Source: Escherichia coli DSM 30083 = JCM 1649 = ATCC 11775 (lineage in GTDB: Bacteria > Pseudomonadota > Gammaproteobacteria > Enterobacterales > Enterobacteriaceae). Taken from it: a DNA stretch of 64,000 nucleotides. Below are positions 8,979-18,029 of this stretch, in pieces. A program made the translations under genes and the position numbers. The notes beneath the pieces were generated by a model. The model worked only from the letters and a program-made list of their open reading frames with translations, was not told the origin of the DNA and made no database searches. Numbering within the stretch: the stretch's first letter is position 1; each line of letters begins with the position of its first letter. Location of the stretch: NCBI RefSeq assembly GCF_003697165.2, contig NZ_CP033092.2:2232001-2296000 (forward strand). The letters run 5' to 3'.

Positions 8979-10337
8979 ATGGAACAATATGATCAAATTG
9001 GCGCAAGACTGGACCGCTTGCCTTTGGCCCGGTTTCATTATCGTATATTTGGTATAATAAGCTTTAGTCTGTTATTAACGGGGTTTTTGAGTTACTCCGG
9101 TAATGTCGTCTTAGCAAAGCTGGTAAGCAATGGATGGTCAAATAATTTCCTCAATGCCGCCTTTACCTCGGCATTAATGTTTGGTTATTTCATCGGCTCT
9201 CTTACCGGTGGGTTTATTGGTGACTACTTTGGGCGGCGCAGGGCGTTTCGCATAAATCTTCTCATCGTCGGTATTGCGGCAACAGGGGCCGCTTTTGTCC
9301 CTGATATGTACTGGCTCATCTTCTTTCGCTTCCTGATGGGAACAGGAATGGGGGCGCTGATTATGGTTGGCTATGCCTCATTTACGGAGTTTATCCCCGC
9401 GACGGTGCGTGGAAAATGGTCCGCGCGGCTCTCATTTGTTGGTAACTGGTCGCCCATGCTGTCTGCGGCGATAGGCGTGGTGGTTATCGCTTTTTTTAGT
9501 TGGCGGATAATGTTTCTGCTGGGCGGTATTGGCATACTGTTAGCCTGGTTTCTCTCAGGTAAATACTTTATTGAGTCGCCACGATGGCTGGCAGGGAAAG
9601 GGCAAATCGCAGGTGCAGAAAGCCAACTTCGTGAAGTAGAGCAGCAAATTGAAAGAGAGAAGAGGATTCGTTTACCCCCGCTTACTTTGAACCAGAGCAA
9701 CAGCAAGGTTAAGGTAATCAAGGGTACCTTCTGGCTGCTGTTTAAAGGGGAAATGTTACGACGTACATTAGTCGCGATTACTGTTTTAATTGCAATGAAC
9801 ATTTCGCTTTATACCATCACCGTATGGATACCGACCATATTTGTTAACTCCGGCATTGATGTTGATAAATCAATATTAATGACCGCTGTTATTATGATTG
9901 GCGCTCCGGTAGGGATATTTATTGCGGCATTAATTATTGATCATTTTCCTCGTCGATTATTTGGCTCTGCCTTACTTATTATTATTGCTGTGTTAGGCTA
10001 TATCTATTCAATTCAGACTACAGAGTGGGCGATTTTAATCTATGGCCTGGTGATGATCTTCTTTTTATACATGTATGTGTGCTTCGCGTCGGCGGTTTAT
10101 ATCCCGGAACTTTGGCCAACGCATTTACGCCTGCGTGGTTCGGGTTTCGTTAATGCCGTCGGACGGATCGTCGCAGTCTTCACGCCCTATGGCGTTGCGG
10201 CATTATTAACACATTATGGGTCGATCACGGTGTTTATGGTGCTTGGTGTCATGTTAGTGCTCTGTGCGCTGGTTCTCTCCATTTTTGGCATCGAAACGCG
10301 GAAGGTGTCGCTGGAAGAGATTTCTGAGGTGAATTAA
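8979..10337 (+). CDS. ydjE: MFS sugar-type transporter YdjE
   Basis: A 452-residue major facilitator transporter with about 12 membrane segments. It carries the same signatures as YdjK: GDYFGRRRAFRI, ESPRWLAGKGQ and PELWPTHLRLRGSG. The start was set at the ATG at 8979 with GAGG six bases upstream; the frame runs further up to a TTG at 8874, but those residues do not look like transporter sequence. It is a paralogue of YdjK bounding the same cluster, and could import a related substrate or export an intermediate. Confidence 0.92.
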   Translation: MEQYDQIGARLDRLPLARFHYRIFGIISFSLLLTGFLSYSGNVVLAKLVSNGWSNNFLNAAFTSALMFGYFIGSLTGGFIGDYFGRRRAFRINLLIVGIAATGAAFVPDMYWLIFFRFLMGTGMGALIMVGYASFTEFIPATVRGKWSARLSFVGNWSPMLSAAIGVVVIAFFSWRIMFLLGGIGILLAWFLSGKYFIESPRWLAGKGQIAGAESQLREVEQQIEREKRIRLPPLTLNQSNSKVKVIKGTFWLLFKGEMLRRTLVAITVLIAMNISLYTITVWIPTIFVNSGIDVDKSILMTAVIMIGAPVGIFIAALIIDHFPRRLFGSALLIIIAVLGYIYSIQTTEWAILIYGLVMIFFLYMYVCFASAVYIPELWPTHLRLRGSGFVNAVGRIVAVFTPYGVAALLTHYGSITVFMVLGVMLVLCALVLSIFGIETRKVSLEEISEVN

Positions 10338-10387
10338 ATCTTTCGTTGATGGCGTCAATTACCAGATGTATCACTGATGTGTTTTAT

Positions 10388-10422
10388 CTGGCCTACAATG
10401 CCAGTACAGAATTGTAGGCCAG
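10388..10422. terminator. perfect 12-bp hairpin between converging ydjE and pncA
   Basis: CTGGCCTACAAT at 10388-10399 is exactly complementary to ATTGTAGGCCAG at 10411-10422, with an 11-nt loop. It lies between the ends of two convergent genes and resembles the arms of REP-type extragenic repeats (GGCCTAC). No strong T-run follows on either strand. It probably serves as a bidirectional terminator or 3'-end stabiliser. Confidence 0.6.
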
Positions 10423-10429
10423 CGTAAAA

Positions 10430-11071
10430 TTACTCCTGCGTTTCTTCCCAGTCTGCCAGCGTATATAGCGTTGCCCCAGCTGCTGACATCTCCATAAACG
10501 CGTGCGCACTGTCCTGTGGCTGGATATTCACGCCACGACAACCATCGGTAATCACGTTCACCTTATAACCTAACTGTAACGCGTCCAGCACGGTAAACTT
10601 AACGCAATAGTCAGTAGCCAGACCCATAACGATCAATTCATTGATTACATGAGCGCGCAACCAGTCATCGAGCGCAGTTTTCTGCCGACGGCCGTTATCA
10701 AAAAAGGCACTGTAACTGTCAACTAAAGGATTTTCGCCTTTATGGAACACCGCTGCGATCGCTTTTTGCTTCAGTAACGGATGTAATTGTGCGCCTTCAC
10801 TGTTCTGCACACAGTGATCGGGCCAGAAGGTTTGTGGCAAACCGTCGAGTTGGCCCGGCGTATAAGGCTCTACACCGTGCTGACTGGCAAAACTGCCGTG
10901 ATTCGCCGGGTGCCAGTCCTGACTGGCGATAACCGCTTCACCGCGCGACTGGCACCAGTCAATCAGGCGGTTAGCGACATCCACCGTACTGTCACCTTCC
11001 GGCACGGCGAGCGCGCCACCAGCACAGAAATCATTTTGTAAATCGACCAGTAACAGGGCGCGAGGGGGCAT
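10430..11071 (-). CDS. pncA: nicotinamidase
   Basis: The enzyme hydrolyses nicotinamide to nicotinate in the pyridine nucleotide salvage pathway. It has 213 residues. The catalytic aspartate is in LLVDLQNDF near residue 10, metal ligands in SQDWHP near 52-54, and the nucleophilic cysteine in GLATDYCVKF near 156. The ATG at 11071 is chosen over an in-frame ATG at 11089 because it gives the known MPPRALLLVD start. It lies 10 bp downstream of ansA on the same strand and is probably cotranscribed. Confidence 0.96.
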   Translation of the reverse strand: MPPRALLLVDLQNDFCAGGALAVPEGDSTVDVANRLIDWCQSRGEAVIASQDWHPANHGSFASQHGVEPYTPGQLDGLPQTFWPDHCVQNSEGAQLHPLLKQKAIAAVFHKGENPLVDSYSAFFDNGRRQKTALDDWLRAHVINELIVMGLATDYCVKFTVLDALQLGYKVNVITDGCRGVNIQPQDSAHAFMEMSAAGATLYTLADWEETQE

Positions 11072-11081
11072 TGCAGTCTCC

Positions 11082-12098
11082 TTAATCATCCGGCGTCAGT
11101 TCGCCACGCAGGTTTTGGCTCATGGCCTTGCGAATGGTTTCAGTATCAAGTTCCTGGCTAAGCAGGTAATGCAGTTTGGTTAGCGTGGCTTCTACAGTCA
11201 TATCTGCACCGCCAATAACGCCGGCATGGGCGAGGGCGTTACCAGTGGCATAACCACCCATGTTCACTTTACCGGACATACATTGTGTCAGGTTGACCAC
11301 CACAATACCGCGATCGCTGGCTTCTTGTAATTCCTGCAGGAAGGCTTTGTTTTGTGGCGCATTACCCACGCCATATGAGCGCAGAATCAATGCTTTCACA
11401 GGTTGGCGCAGAAAATTGCGCACGACGTCAGCAGAAATCCCCGGATAAATCGTTACTACGCCAATTGGTTGCGGCGTGATTGGATGAACGATCAATGCCC
11501 CTTCACCGTGCGGGGCGGGTGGCGTATTCAAACGGCGAATATGGATACCTGCTTCCAGTAACGGAGGAAGGTTTGGAGAGGCAAACGCATCAAAACCATC
11601 GGCATGGGCTTTGGTGGTTCTGTTGCCACGATACAGTCGATTATTAAAAAAGAGAGTTACTTCGTTGATAGGATAATTCGCCGCAACGTACAACGCATTC
11701 AGCAGATTAATTTGTCCGTCAGAGCGTAACTCAGCCAGCGGGATTTGTGACCCTGTCACAATGACCGGTTTACCGAGATTCTCGAGCATGAACGACAGTG
11801 CAGAGGCGGTATACGCCATCGTGTCTGTACCGTGCAGAATGACAAAACCATCATAATCGTCATAGTGCGCTTTAATATCTTCAGCAATATGCTGCCAGTC
11901 TTCTGGCGTCATATCAGAAGAATCCATCAATGGCGTATATTCATGAATGGTGAAATCTGGCATCTCCGGGCGATGGAATTCCGGCATCAGCGCCAGTTGG
12001 CGCTGTAGATGACCTGACACCGGAATATAACCCTGCTCGGAACGCTGCATCCCGATGGTCCCGCCCGTGTAGGCGACGTAAATTGATTTCTTTTGCAT
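11082..12098 (-). CDS. ansA: cytoplasmic L-asparaginase I
   Basis: The enzyme deamidates asparagine to aspartate in the cytoplasm. It has 338 residues and no signal peptide, unlike the periplasmic AnsB. The first nucleophilic threonine is in YTGGTIGM near residue 14, and the second catalytic threonine in LHGTDTMAYT near 91. It is followed closely by pncA, so two amide hydrolases share one transcript. A hairpin separates it from the upstream sppA. Confidence 0.96.
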   Translation of the reverse strand: MQKKSIYVAYTGGTIGMQRSEQGYIPVSGHLQRQLALMPEFHRPEMPDFTIHEYTPLMDSSDMTPEDWQHIAEDIKAHYDDYDGFVILHGTDTMAYTASALSFMLENLGKPVIVTGSQIPLAELRSDGQINLLNALYVAANYPINEVTLFFNNRLYRGNRTTKAHADGFDAFASPNLPPLLEAGIHIRRLNTPPAPHGEGALIVHPITPQPIGVVTIYPGISADVVRNFLRQPVKALILRSYGVGNAPQNKAFLQELQEASDRGIVVVNLTQCMSGKVNMGGYATGNALAHAGVIGGADMTVEATLTKLHYLLSQELDTETIRKAMSQNLRGELTPDD

Positions 12099-12230
12099 GA
12101 TATTGATATGAATGATATCGAAAGAGCAAAAGTATATACGTGAGGCAGGGGGAGCGCACCTGATACTATGAGGATAAGGAAATATGTGGCGAGACAGCGG
12201 GAAGAGGATTCGTCGACGTAAAAAGTAATG

Positions 12231-12253
12231 TGGCCGACGATCTGTCGGCCACT
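12231..12253 (-). terminator. intrinsic terminator after sppA
   Basis: GTGGCCGAC at 12231-12239 pairs perfectly with GTCGGCCAC at 12245-12253 around a five-base loop. Read on the minus strand, it follows the sppA stop by about 12 bases and is trailed by an imperfect T-rich stretch (ATTACTTTTTA), as expected for a Rho-independent terminator of sppA. Confidence 0.7.
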
Positions 12254-12264
12254 TAGTACAAGAC

Positions 12265-14121
12265 TTAACGCACGTTGGCGCAGGTCAGGCAAAACGCATA
12301 ACGGTTTTGTGGGTCGTTAAACGCGGCCAGCTTGTCGCTTTCACTTTTAACGGTAGAGGCTACCGAGGCCAGCGGTGCAGGTAACATGGCCTGGAACGCA
12401 TCTGGCAACATTGCCCGGACAGAACCAGACATGTTGTCCATCACTTTGTCGAAGAAGGTCGGTTCATCAACGTAGTATTCCAGATGCCACTGTTTCACTT
12501 TTGCCAGCTCTGCTGCTTTGGCGACCGCATCATCGAAATCCCCGAGACTATCGACCAGCCCGTTAGCTTTTGCATCCTGACCGGTCCAGACGTGACCCTG
12601 GGCGATTTTATCAATCTGCTCCGGCGTTGAATGACGCGCATCAGCAACCAGCGTGATAAAGCGTTTATAGCCATTCTCAATGCTTAACTGCATCATCTGC
12701 TGCGCTTCCGGCGGCAGTGCCCTGGTGATAGAAACATCTGCCAGCGGTGAAGTTGAGACACCATCAGTATGAACACCAATCGAATCCAGACTATTTTCTA
12801 CGGTGGTGATCACGCCGAAGATACCGATAGAACCGGTCAGGGTGCTGGGGTTAGCCACAATGTAATTAGCTGGTGTGGAAATCCAGTAACCACCAGATGC
12901 CGCCATGCCGCCCATCGATACAACCACAGGCTTACCCGCTGCCCGGGCTGCTGCCAGTTCAGCGCGAATCACTTCAGACGCGGTAACGCTGCCGCCGGGA
13001 CTATTAACACGCAGAACAATCGCTTTCACTTTCGGGTCAAGGCGAGCGTCGCGGATTTGTGCCGCAGTGGTATCACCGCCAACATTCCCCTGAGTTTCCT
13101 CGCCATCCATAATTGCGCCATTAGCGAAGACGACACCGATACTGTCACCGGTATCTGCCGGCGTTTTCAATGCGTAATCGTAATAACTGATGGCGCGATA
13201 ATTTTTATCAGTTTTACTCCAGCCGAACTCTTTGGTCAGAGTTTTTTCGATTTCGGCACTCGATGCCAGTGCATCGACCAGCTTGTTTTCCAGCGCATAT
13301 TTCGCGGTATCGCCACCGGTTTTGGTTAAACCCTCAAGCAACCCTTGCGCGCCAGGGAATACCTGCTGAGCAGGGATCTGGCGGTTAGCGGCAACAGTAT
13401 TCAGATAGTTTTGCCACAGCTCACCAATCCAGCGGCTGTCAGTTTCGCGGGCTGCCGGCGACATATCATCACGAATAAACGGTTCAACGGCAGATTTATA
13501 CGTACCCACGCGGAACACATGGGTGGAAACTTTCAGCTTATCCAGTAACGATTTGTAGTACAGACCGTTGGTGGCAAAGCCGTGCAGATCAACCACGCCT
13601 TGCGGAGACAGCCAAATTTTATTGGCGAAACTGGCGAGATAATATTGCCCCTGGCTGTAGTTCTCGCCAACGGCATAAACCGGTTTCCCGCTATCACGAA
13701 ACTCTTTCAGAGCTTTGCCGATGTACTGCATAGACGGCTGGTCGCCGCCTGCGAAGTTTTTCAGATCCATCACAATACCGGTGATATTGCGGTCGTCCTT
13801 CGCCTGGCGAATGGTGTTGACGATATCAAACAGTGAGTTTTCCTGCAGACGATCGGAACTGGCACCAAGCAGCTGGCGGCTTAATTTACTAAACCGCTGA
13901 GAACTGTCGGGTTTATCGACGATCACACCAGAAATGTCCAGCAGCAGTGCGCCACGACTGGCCGTTTCTTTCGAATCACCACCACTGACCTGCATCCAGA
14001 TCCCCACACCAACCAGCACGAGAAAAATAAAGAACAGGTTAAGTACCATTTCACGGACGAAATTCAGCAGACGCCACGTCCATTTAAAAAATCCGGCAAT
14101 AAATCGCCAAAGGGTTCGCAT
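12265..14121 (-). CDS. sppA: protease IV, signal peptide peptidase
   Basis: An inner-membrane serine protease with its active site on the periplasmic side, degrading cleaved signal peptides. It has 618 residues. An N-terminal anchor segment runs about residues 26-45. Two tandem crotonase-like S49 domains follow. The general-base lysine is in [11 protein letters not shown] (K209 by count) and the nucleophilic serine in [11 protein letters not shown] (about S409). The start at 14121 gives MRTLWRF; an ATG four codons upstream is less likely. It is divergent from ydjA. Confidence 0.97.
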
Positions 14122-14281
14122 GTATTCTCCCAACTTAAGGTCACACCTGTTTCAGGCGCAATAGATGTGGTTATCGTAATGACCCAACCGGCACTTGTCA
14201 GCAGGAATTGCGGACTGGGCTGTAACAAAATCCACTCTCGTGTTAATTTTGTGAATAAATATCATGACAGGAGTTAATCAA

Positions 14282-14833
14282 ATGGATGCACTCGAACTAT
14301 TGATCAATCGCCGTAGCGCCTCCCGCCTGGCTGAACCCGCGCCAACGGGTGAACAACTGCAAAACATCCTGCGTGCGGGTATGCGTGCGCCGGACCATAA
14401 GTCCATGCAACCGTGGCATTTCTTTGTGATTGAAGGGGAAGGGCGCGAGCGTTTCAGCGCTGTACTGGAGCAGGGGGCGATTGCTGCCGGTAGTGATAAC
14501 AAAGCAATCGACAAAGCGCGTAATGCGCCGTTCCGCGCACCGCTCATCATAACGGTGGTGGCGAAATGCGAAGAAAATCATAAAGTCCCGCGCTGGGAAC
14601 AGGAAATGTCTGCGGGATGCGCGGTCATGGCGATGCAAATGGCAGCAGTTGCCCAGGGGTTTGGCGGCATCTGGCGCAGTGGTGCATTAACTGAAAGTCC
14701 GGTAGTGCGTGAAGCATTCGGTTGCCGTGAGCAGGATAAAATTGTCGGTTTTCTCTACCTCGGTACGCCGCAGTTGAAAGCATCTACGTCGATAAACGTC
14801 CCGGACCCGACGCCGTTTGTGACTTATTTCTGA
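14282..14833 (+). CDS. ydjA: nitroreductase-family protein YdjA
   Basis: A 183-residue FMN-binding nitroreductase-family protein, compact compared with NfsA/NfsB. FMN contacts are visible in the N-terminal RRSASR (residues 10-15) and in the central APDHKSMQPWHFFVI; GFGGIWRSGA lies near residue 126. The natural substrate is unknown. The ATG at 14282 follows a GGAG sequence at 14270-14273 and is preferred over the GTG-like upstream frame start. selD follows 116 bp later on the same strand. Confidence 0.93.
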   Translation: MDALELLINRRSASRLAEPAPTGEQLQNILRAGMRAPDHKSMQPWHFFVIEGEGRERFSAVLEQGAIAAGSDNKAIDKARNAPFRAPLIITVVAKCEENHKVPRWEQEMSAGCAVMAMQMAAVAQGFGGIWRSGALTESPVVREAFGCREQDKIVGFLYLGTPQLKASTSINVPDPTPFVTYF

Positions 14834-14949
14834 TAATTGTCGCGAAACTGTCTGGATTGTGAGCAAAGGCGCAGGAATTCAGACACTCTCACTTATCACT
14901 TCATGGAATGAGGGTTACCATACCCGGATTGCATTGACAGGAGATGTCC

Positions 14950-15993
14950 ATGAGCGAGAACTCGATTCGTTTGACCCAATACAGCCACGGCGCTGGTTGC
15001 GGCTGTAAAATTTCCCCAAAAGTGTTGGAAACCATCCTGCACAGTGAGCAGGCGAAGTTTGTTGATCCGAATTTGCTTGTGGGTAATGAAACCCGCGATG
15101 ATGCGGCGGTGTACGATCTGGGCAATGGCACCAGTGTCATCAGCACCACCGACTTCTTTATGCCGATCGTTGATAATCCTTTCGATTTTGGCCGCATTGC
15201 GGCGACTAACGCCATCAGCGATATCTTTGCGATGGGTGGCAAACCGATTATGGCGATTGCGATCCTCGGCTGGCCGATCAACAAACTTTCCCCGGAAATT
15301 GCCCGCGAAGTGACCGAGGGTGGACGCTATGCATGCCGTCAGGCGGGTATAGCGCTGGCTGGCGGTCACTCCATCGATGCACCGGAACCGATTTTTGGTC
15401 TGGCGGTGACGGGGATCGTACCGACCGAGAGGGTGAAGAAAAACAGTACTGCACAAGCCGGATGCAAACTGTTCCTGACGAAACCGCTGGGGATAGGCGT
15501 TCTCACCACAGCCGAGAAAAAATCGCTGCTGAAACCGGAACATCAGGGACTGGCGACGGAAGTGATGTGCCGGATGAATATTGCAGGCGCGTCCTTTGCC
15601 AATATCGAAGGCGTAAAAGCGATGACCGACGTTACTGGTTTTGGTCTGCTGGGCCATTTGAGCGAAATGTGTCAGGGTGCTGGTGTGCAGGCGCGCGTCG
15701 ATTATGAGGCGATCCCGAAACTGCCGGGTGTTGAAGAGTATATTAAGCTGGGCGCAGTACCTGGCGGCACCGAACGCAACTTTGCCAGCTATGGTCATCT
15801 GATGGGTGAAATGCCGCGTGAAGTGCGCGATCTACTGTGCGATCCGCAAACTTCTGGCGGTCTGCTGCTGGCTGTTACTCCTGAAGCTGAAGACGAAGTG
15901 AAAGCCACTGCCGCTGAGTTTGGTATTGAACTGTCGGCTATTGGTGAACTTGTTTCCGCCCGTGGTGGTCGTGCCATGGTTGAGATTCGTTAA
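14950..15993 (+). CDS. selD: selenophosphate synthetase
   Basis: The enzyme makes selenophosphate from selenide and ATP, the selenium donor for selenocysteyl-tRNA and for 2-selenouridine in tRNA. It has 347 residues. The catalytic loop HGAGCGCKIS contains C17, C19 and K20; the position is cysteine, not selenocysteine, as usual in E. coli. An AIR-synthase-type ATP-binding fold follows, with GGHSIDAPEP near residue 140 and DVTGFGLLGH near 227. The ATG at 14950 is used, two codons after another ATG. topB starts four bases after its stop. Confidence 0.97.
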   Translation: MSENSIRLTQYSHGAGCGCKISPKVLETILHSEQAKFVDPNLLVGNETRDDAAVYDLGNGTSVISTTDFFMPIVDNPFDFGRIAATNAISDIFAMGGKPIMAIAILGWPINKLSPEIAREVTEGGRYACRQAGIALAGGHSIDAPEPIFGLAVTGIVPTERVKKNSTAQAGCKLFLTKPLGIGVLTTAEKKSLLKPEHQGLATEVMCRMNIAGASFANIEGVKAMTDVTGFGLLGHLSEMCQGAGVQARVDYEAIPKLPGVEEYIKLGAVPGGTERNFASYGHLMGEMPREVRDLLCDPQTSGGLLLAVTPEAEDEVKATAAEFGIELSAIGELVSARGGRAMVEIR

Positions 15994-15997
15994 GTCG

Positions 15998-17953
15998 ATG
16001 CGGTTGTTTATTGCCGAAAAACCGAGTCTGGCGCGCGCCATTGCTGATGTCCTGCCTAAACCGCACCGGAAAGGCGATGGCTTTATCGAATGCGGTAATG
16101 GTCAGGTGGTGACCTGGTGTATCGGTCACCTGCTTGAGCAGGCGCAGCCAGACGCCTACGACAGCCGCTATGCGCGCTGGAATCTTGCGGATTTGCCGAT
16201 TGTCCCGGAAAAGTGGCAATTACAGCCCCGACCCTCCGTGACTAAACAACTTAATGTCATCAAACGCTTCCTGCATGAAGCCAGCGAAATCGTTCACGCC
16301 GGAGACCCGGATCGCGAAGGGCAACTGCTGGTGGATGAAGTGCTGGACTACCTGCAACTGGCACCGGAAAAGCGCCAGCAGATACAGCGTTGTTTGATAA
16401 ACGACCTGAACCCGCAGGCGGTTGAGCGGGCGATCGATCGTCTTCGCTCCAATAGCGAGTTTGTACCGCTGTGCGTTTCTGCACTGGCGCGGGCGCGGGC
16501 TGACTGGCTGTACGGCATTAATATGACCCGTGCGTATACCATTCTCGGTCGCAATGCCGGTTATCAGGGCGTGCTTTCCGTGGGACGCGTGCAGACGCCC
16601 GTACTCGGACTGGTGGTGCGCCGCGACGAAGAGATTGAAAACTTCGTGGCGAAAGACTTCTTTGAAGTCAAAGCACATATCGTGACACCTGCCGATGAGC
16701 GGTTTACCGCTATCTGGCAACCGAGCGAAGCGTGTGAACCGTACCAGGATGAAGAAGGGCGCTTGTTACATCGTCCACTGGCGGAGCATGTGGTTAACCG
16801 CATTAGTGGTCAACCAGCTATTGTCACCAGCTATAACGATAAACGGGAATCAGAATCCGCGCCGCTGCCTTTTTCGCTTTCGGCGTTGCAGATTGAAGCG
16901 GCTAAACGTTTTGGTCTGAGCGCGCAGAACGTGCTTGATATCTGCCAGAAGCTGTACGAAACGCACAAGCTAATCACTTATCCGCGTTCCGATTGCCGCT
17001 ATTTGCCAGAAGAACATTTTGCCGGACGCCACGCGGTGATGAATGCTATCAGCGTTCATGCACCGGATCTGTTGCCGCAGCCAGTGGTAGATCCAGATAT
17101 ACGCAACCGCTGTTGGGATGACAAAAAGGTCGATGCGCACCACGCCATCATTCCGACCGCACGGAGTTCTGCGATCAACCTGACGGAGAACGAAGCGAAG
17201 GTCTATAACCTGATTGCCCGTCAGTACTTGATGCAGTTCTGCCCGGATGCGGTGTTCCGCAAGTGTGTTATCGAACTGGACATTGCCAAAGGCAAATTTG
17301 TCGCTAAAGCCCGTTTTCTTGCTGAAGCAGGCTGGCGCACGCTGTTAGGCAGCAAAGAGCGCGATGAAGAAAACGACGGCACGCCGCTGCCTGTGGTGGC
17401 GAAAGGCGATGAATTGTTGTGCGAAAAAGGCGAAGTGGTAGAGCGGCAAACCCAGCCGCCACGCCATTTTACCGATGCAACACTGCTTTCGGCGATGACC
17501 GGGATCGCACGCTTTGTGCAGGACAAAGATCTGAAAAAGATCCTTCGTGCGACCGATGGTCTGGGGACAGAAGCAACGCGTGCCGGGATTATTGAATTGT
17601 TGTTCAAGCGGGGTTTCCTGACCAAAAAAGGGCGCTATATCCACTCCACCGACGCCGGAAAAGCGCTATTCCATTCGCTGCCAGAAATGGCGACGCGACC
17701 GGACATGACCGCGCACTGGGAATCGGTGCTGACGCAAATCAGCGAAAAGCAGTGTCGCTATCAGGACTTTATGCAGCCGCTGGTGGGGACATTGTACCAG
17801 TTGATTGATCAGGCAAAGCGCACGTCGGTAAGGCAGTTTCGGGGAATAATGGCTCCCGGCGGTAGAGAAGGGAAGAAAAAGGATTCGCCACGCAAGAGAG
17901 CGCCGAAAAAAAGCCCGCCATCAGAAGAGGCGGGCAATGGAGTGATAACATAA
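15998..17953 (+). CDS. topB: DNA topoisomerase III
   Basis: A type IA topoisomerase that decatenates replication and recombination intermediates. It has 651 residues. An N-terminal TOPRIM domain contains FIAEKPSLA and HAGDPDREGQLL near residues 104-107. The active-site tyrosine is Y328 by count, in LITYPRSDCRYL. The C-terminal tail is basic, rich in K and R. From about residue 625 the tail differs from my memory of K-12 TopB, while the catalytic body looks normal. It is tightly linked to selD (4-bp gap). Confidence 0.97.
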   Translation: MRLFIAEKPSLARAIADVLPKPHRKGDGFIECGNGQVVTWCIGHLLEQAQPDAYDSRYARWNLADLPIVPEKWQLQPRPSVTKQLNVIKRFLHEASEIVHAGDPDREGQLLVDEVLDYLQLAPEKRQQIQRCLINDLNPQAVERAIDRLRSNSEFVPLCVSALARARADWLYGINMTRAYTILGRNAGYQGVLSVGRVQTPVLGLVVRRDEEIENFVAKDFFEVKAHIVTPADERFTAIWQPSEACEPYQDEEGRLLHRPLAEHVVNRISGQPAIVTSYNDKRESESAPLPFSLSALQIEAAKRFGLSAQNVLDICQKLYETHKLITYPRSDCRYLPEEHFAGRHAVMNAISVHAPDLLPQPVVDPDIRNRCWDDKKVDAHHAIIPTARSSAINLTENEAKVYNLIARQYLMQFCPDAVFRKCVIELDIAKGKFVAKARFLAEAGWRTLLGSKERDEENDGTPLPVVAKGDELLCEKGEVVERQTQPPRHFTDATLLSAMTGIARFVQDKDLKKILRATDGLGTEATRAGIIELLFKRGFLTKKGRYIHSTDAGKALFHSLPEMATRPDMTAHWESVLTQISEKQCRYQDFMQPLVGTLYQLIDQAKRTSVRQFRGIMAPGGREGKKKDSPRKRAPKKSPPSEEAGNGVIT

Positions 17954-17987
17954 AGGTTCTTTCAACCATCTGATACTGAAGATTTTT

Positions 17988-18022
17988 ATGGCCGGATAAG
18001 GCGTTTGCGCTGTATCCGGCAC
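17988..18022. repeat. REP element between topB and gdhA
   Basis: The sequence GCCGGATAAGGCGTTTGCGC followed by TGTATCCGGC is a typical enterobacterial REP (extragenic palindrome), with GCCGGATA and TATCCGGC as its arms. It lies in the 76-bp gap between the converging topB and gdhA genes. REPs there usually stabilise the upstream mRNA or assist termination. Confidence 0.85.
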
Positions 18023-18029
18023 AATTGTC

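Noticed and set aside
12769..13329. 186-codon plus-strand frame opposite sppA
   Set aside because: Shadow of sppA, with no domain or start signal.
14896..15798. 300-codon minus-strand frame opposite selD
   Set aside because: Antisense shadow of selD; the composition mirrors the selD codon pattern.
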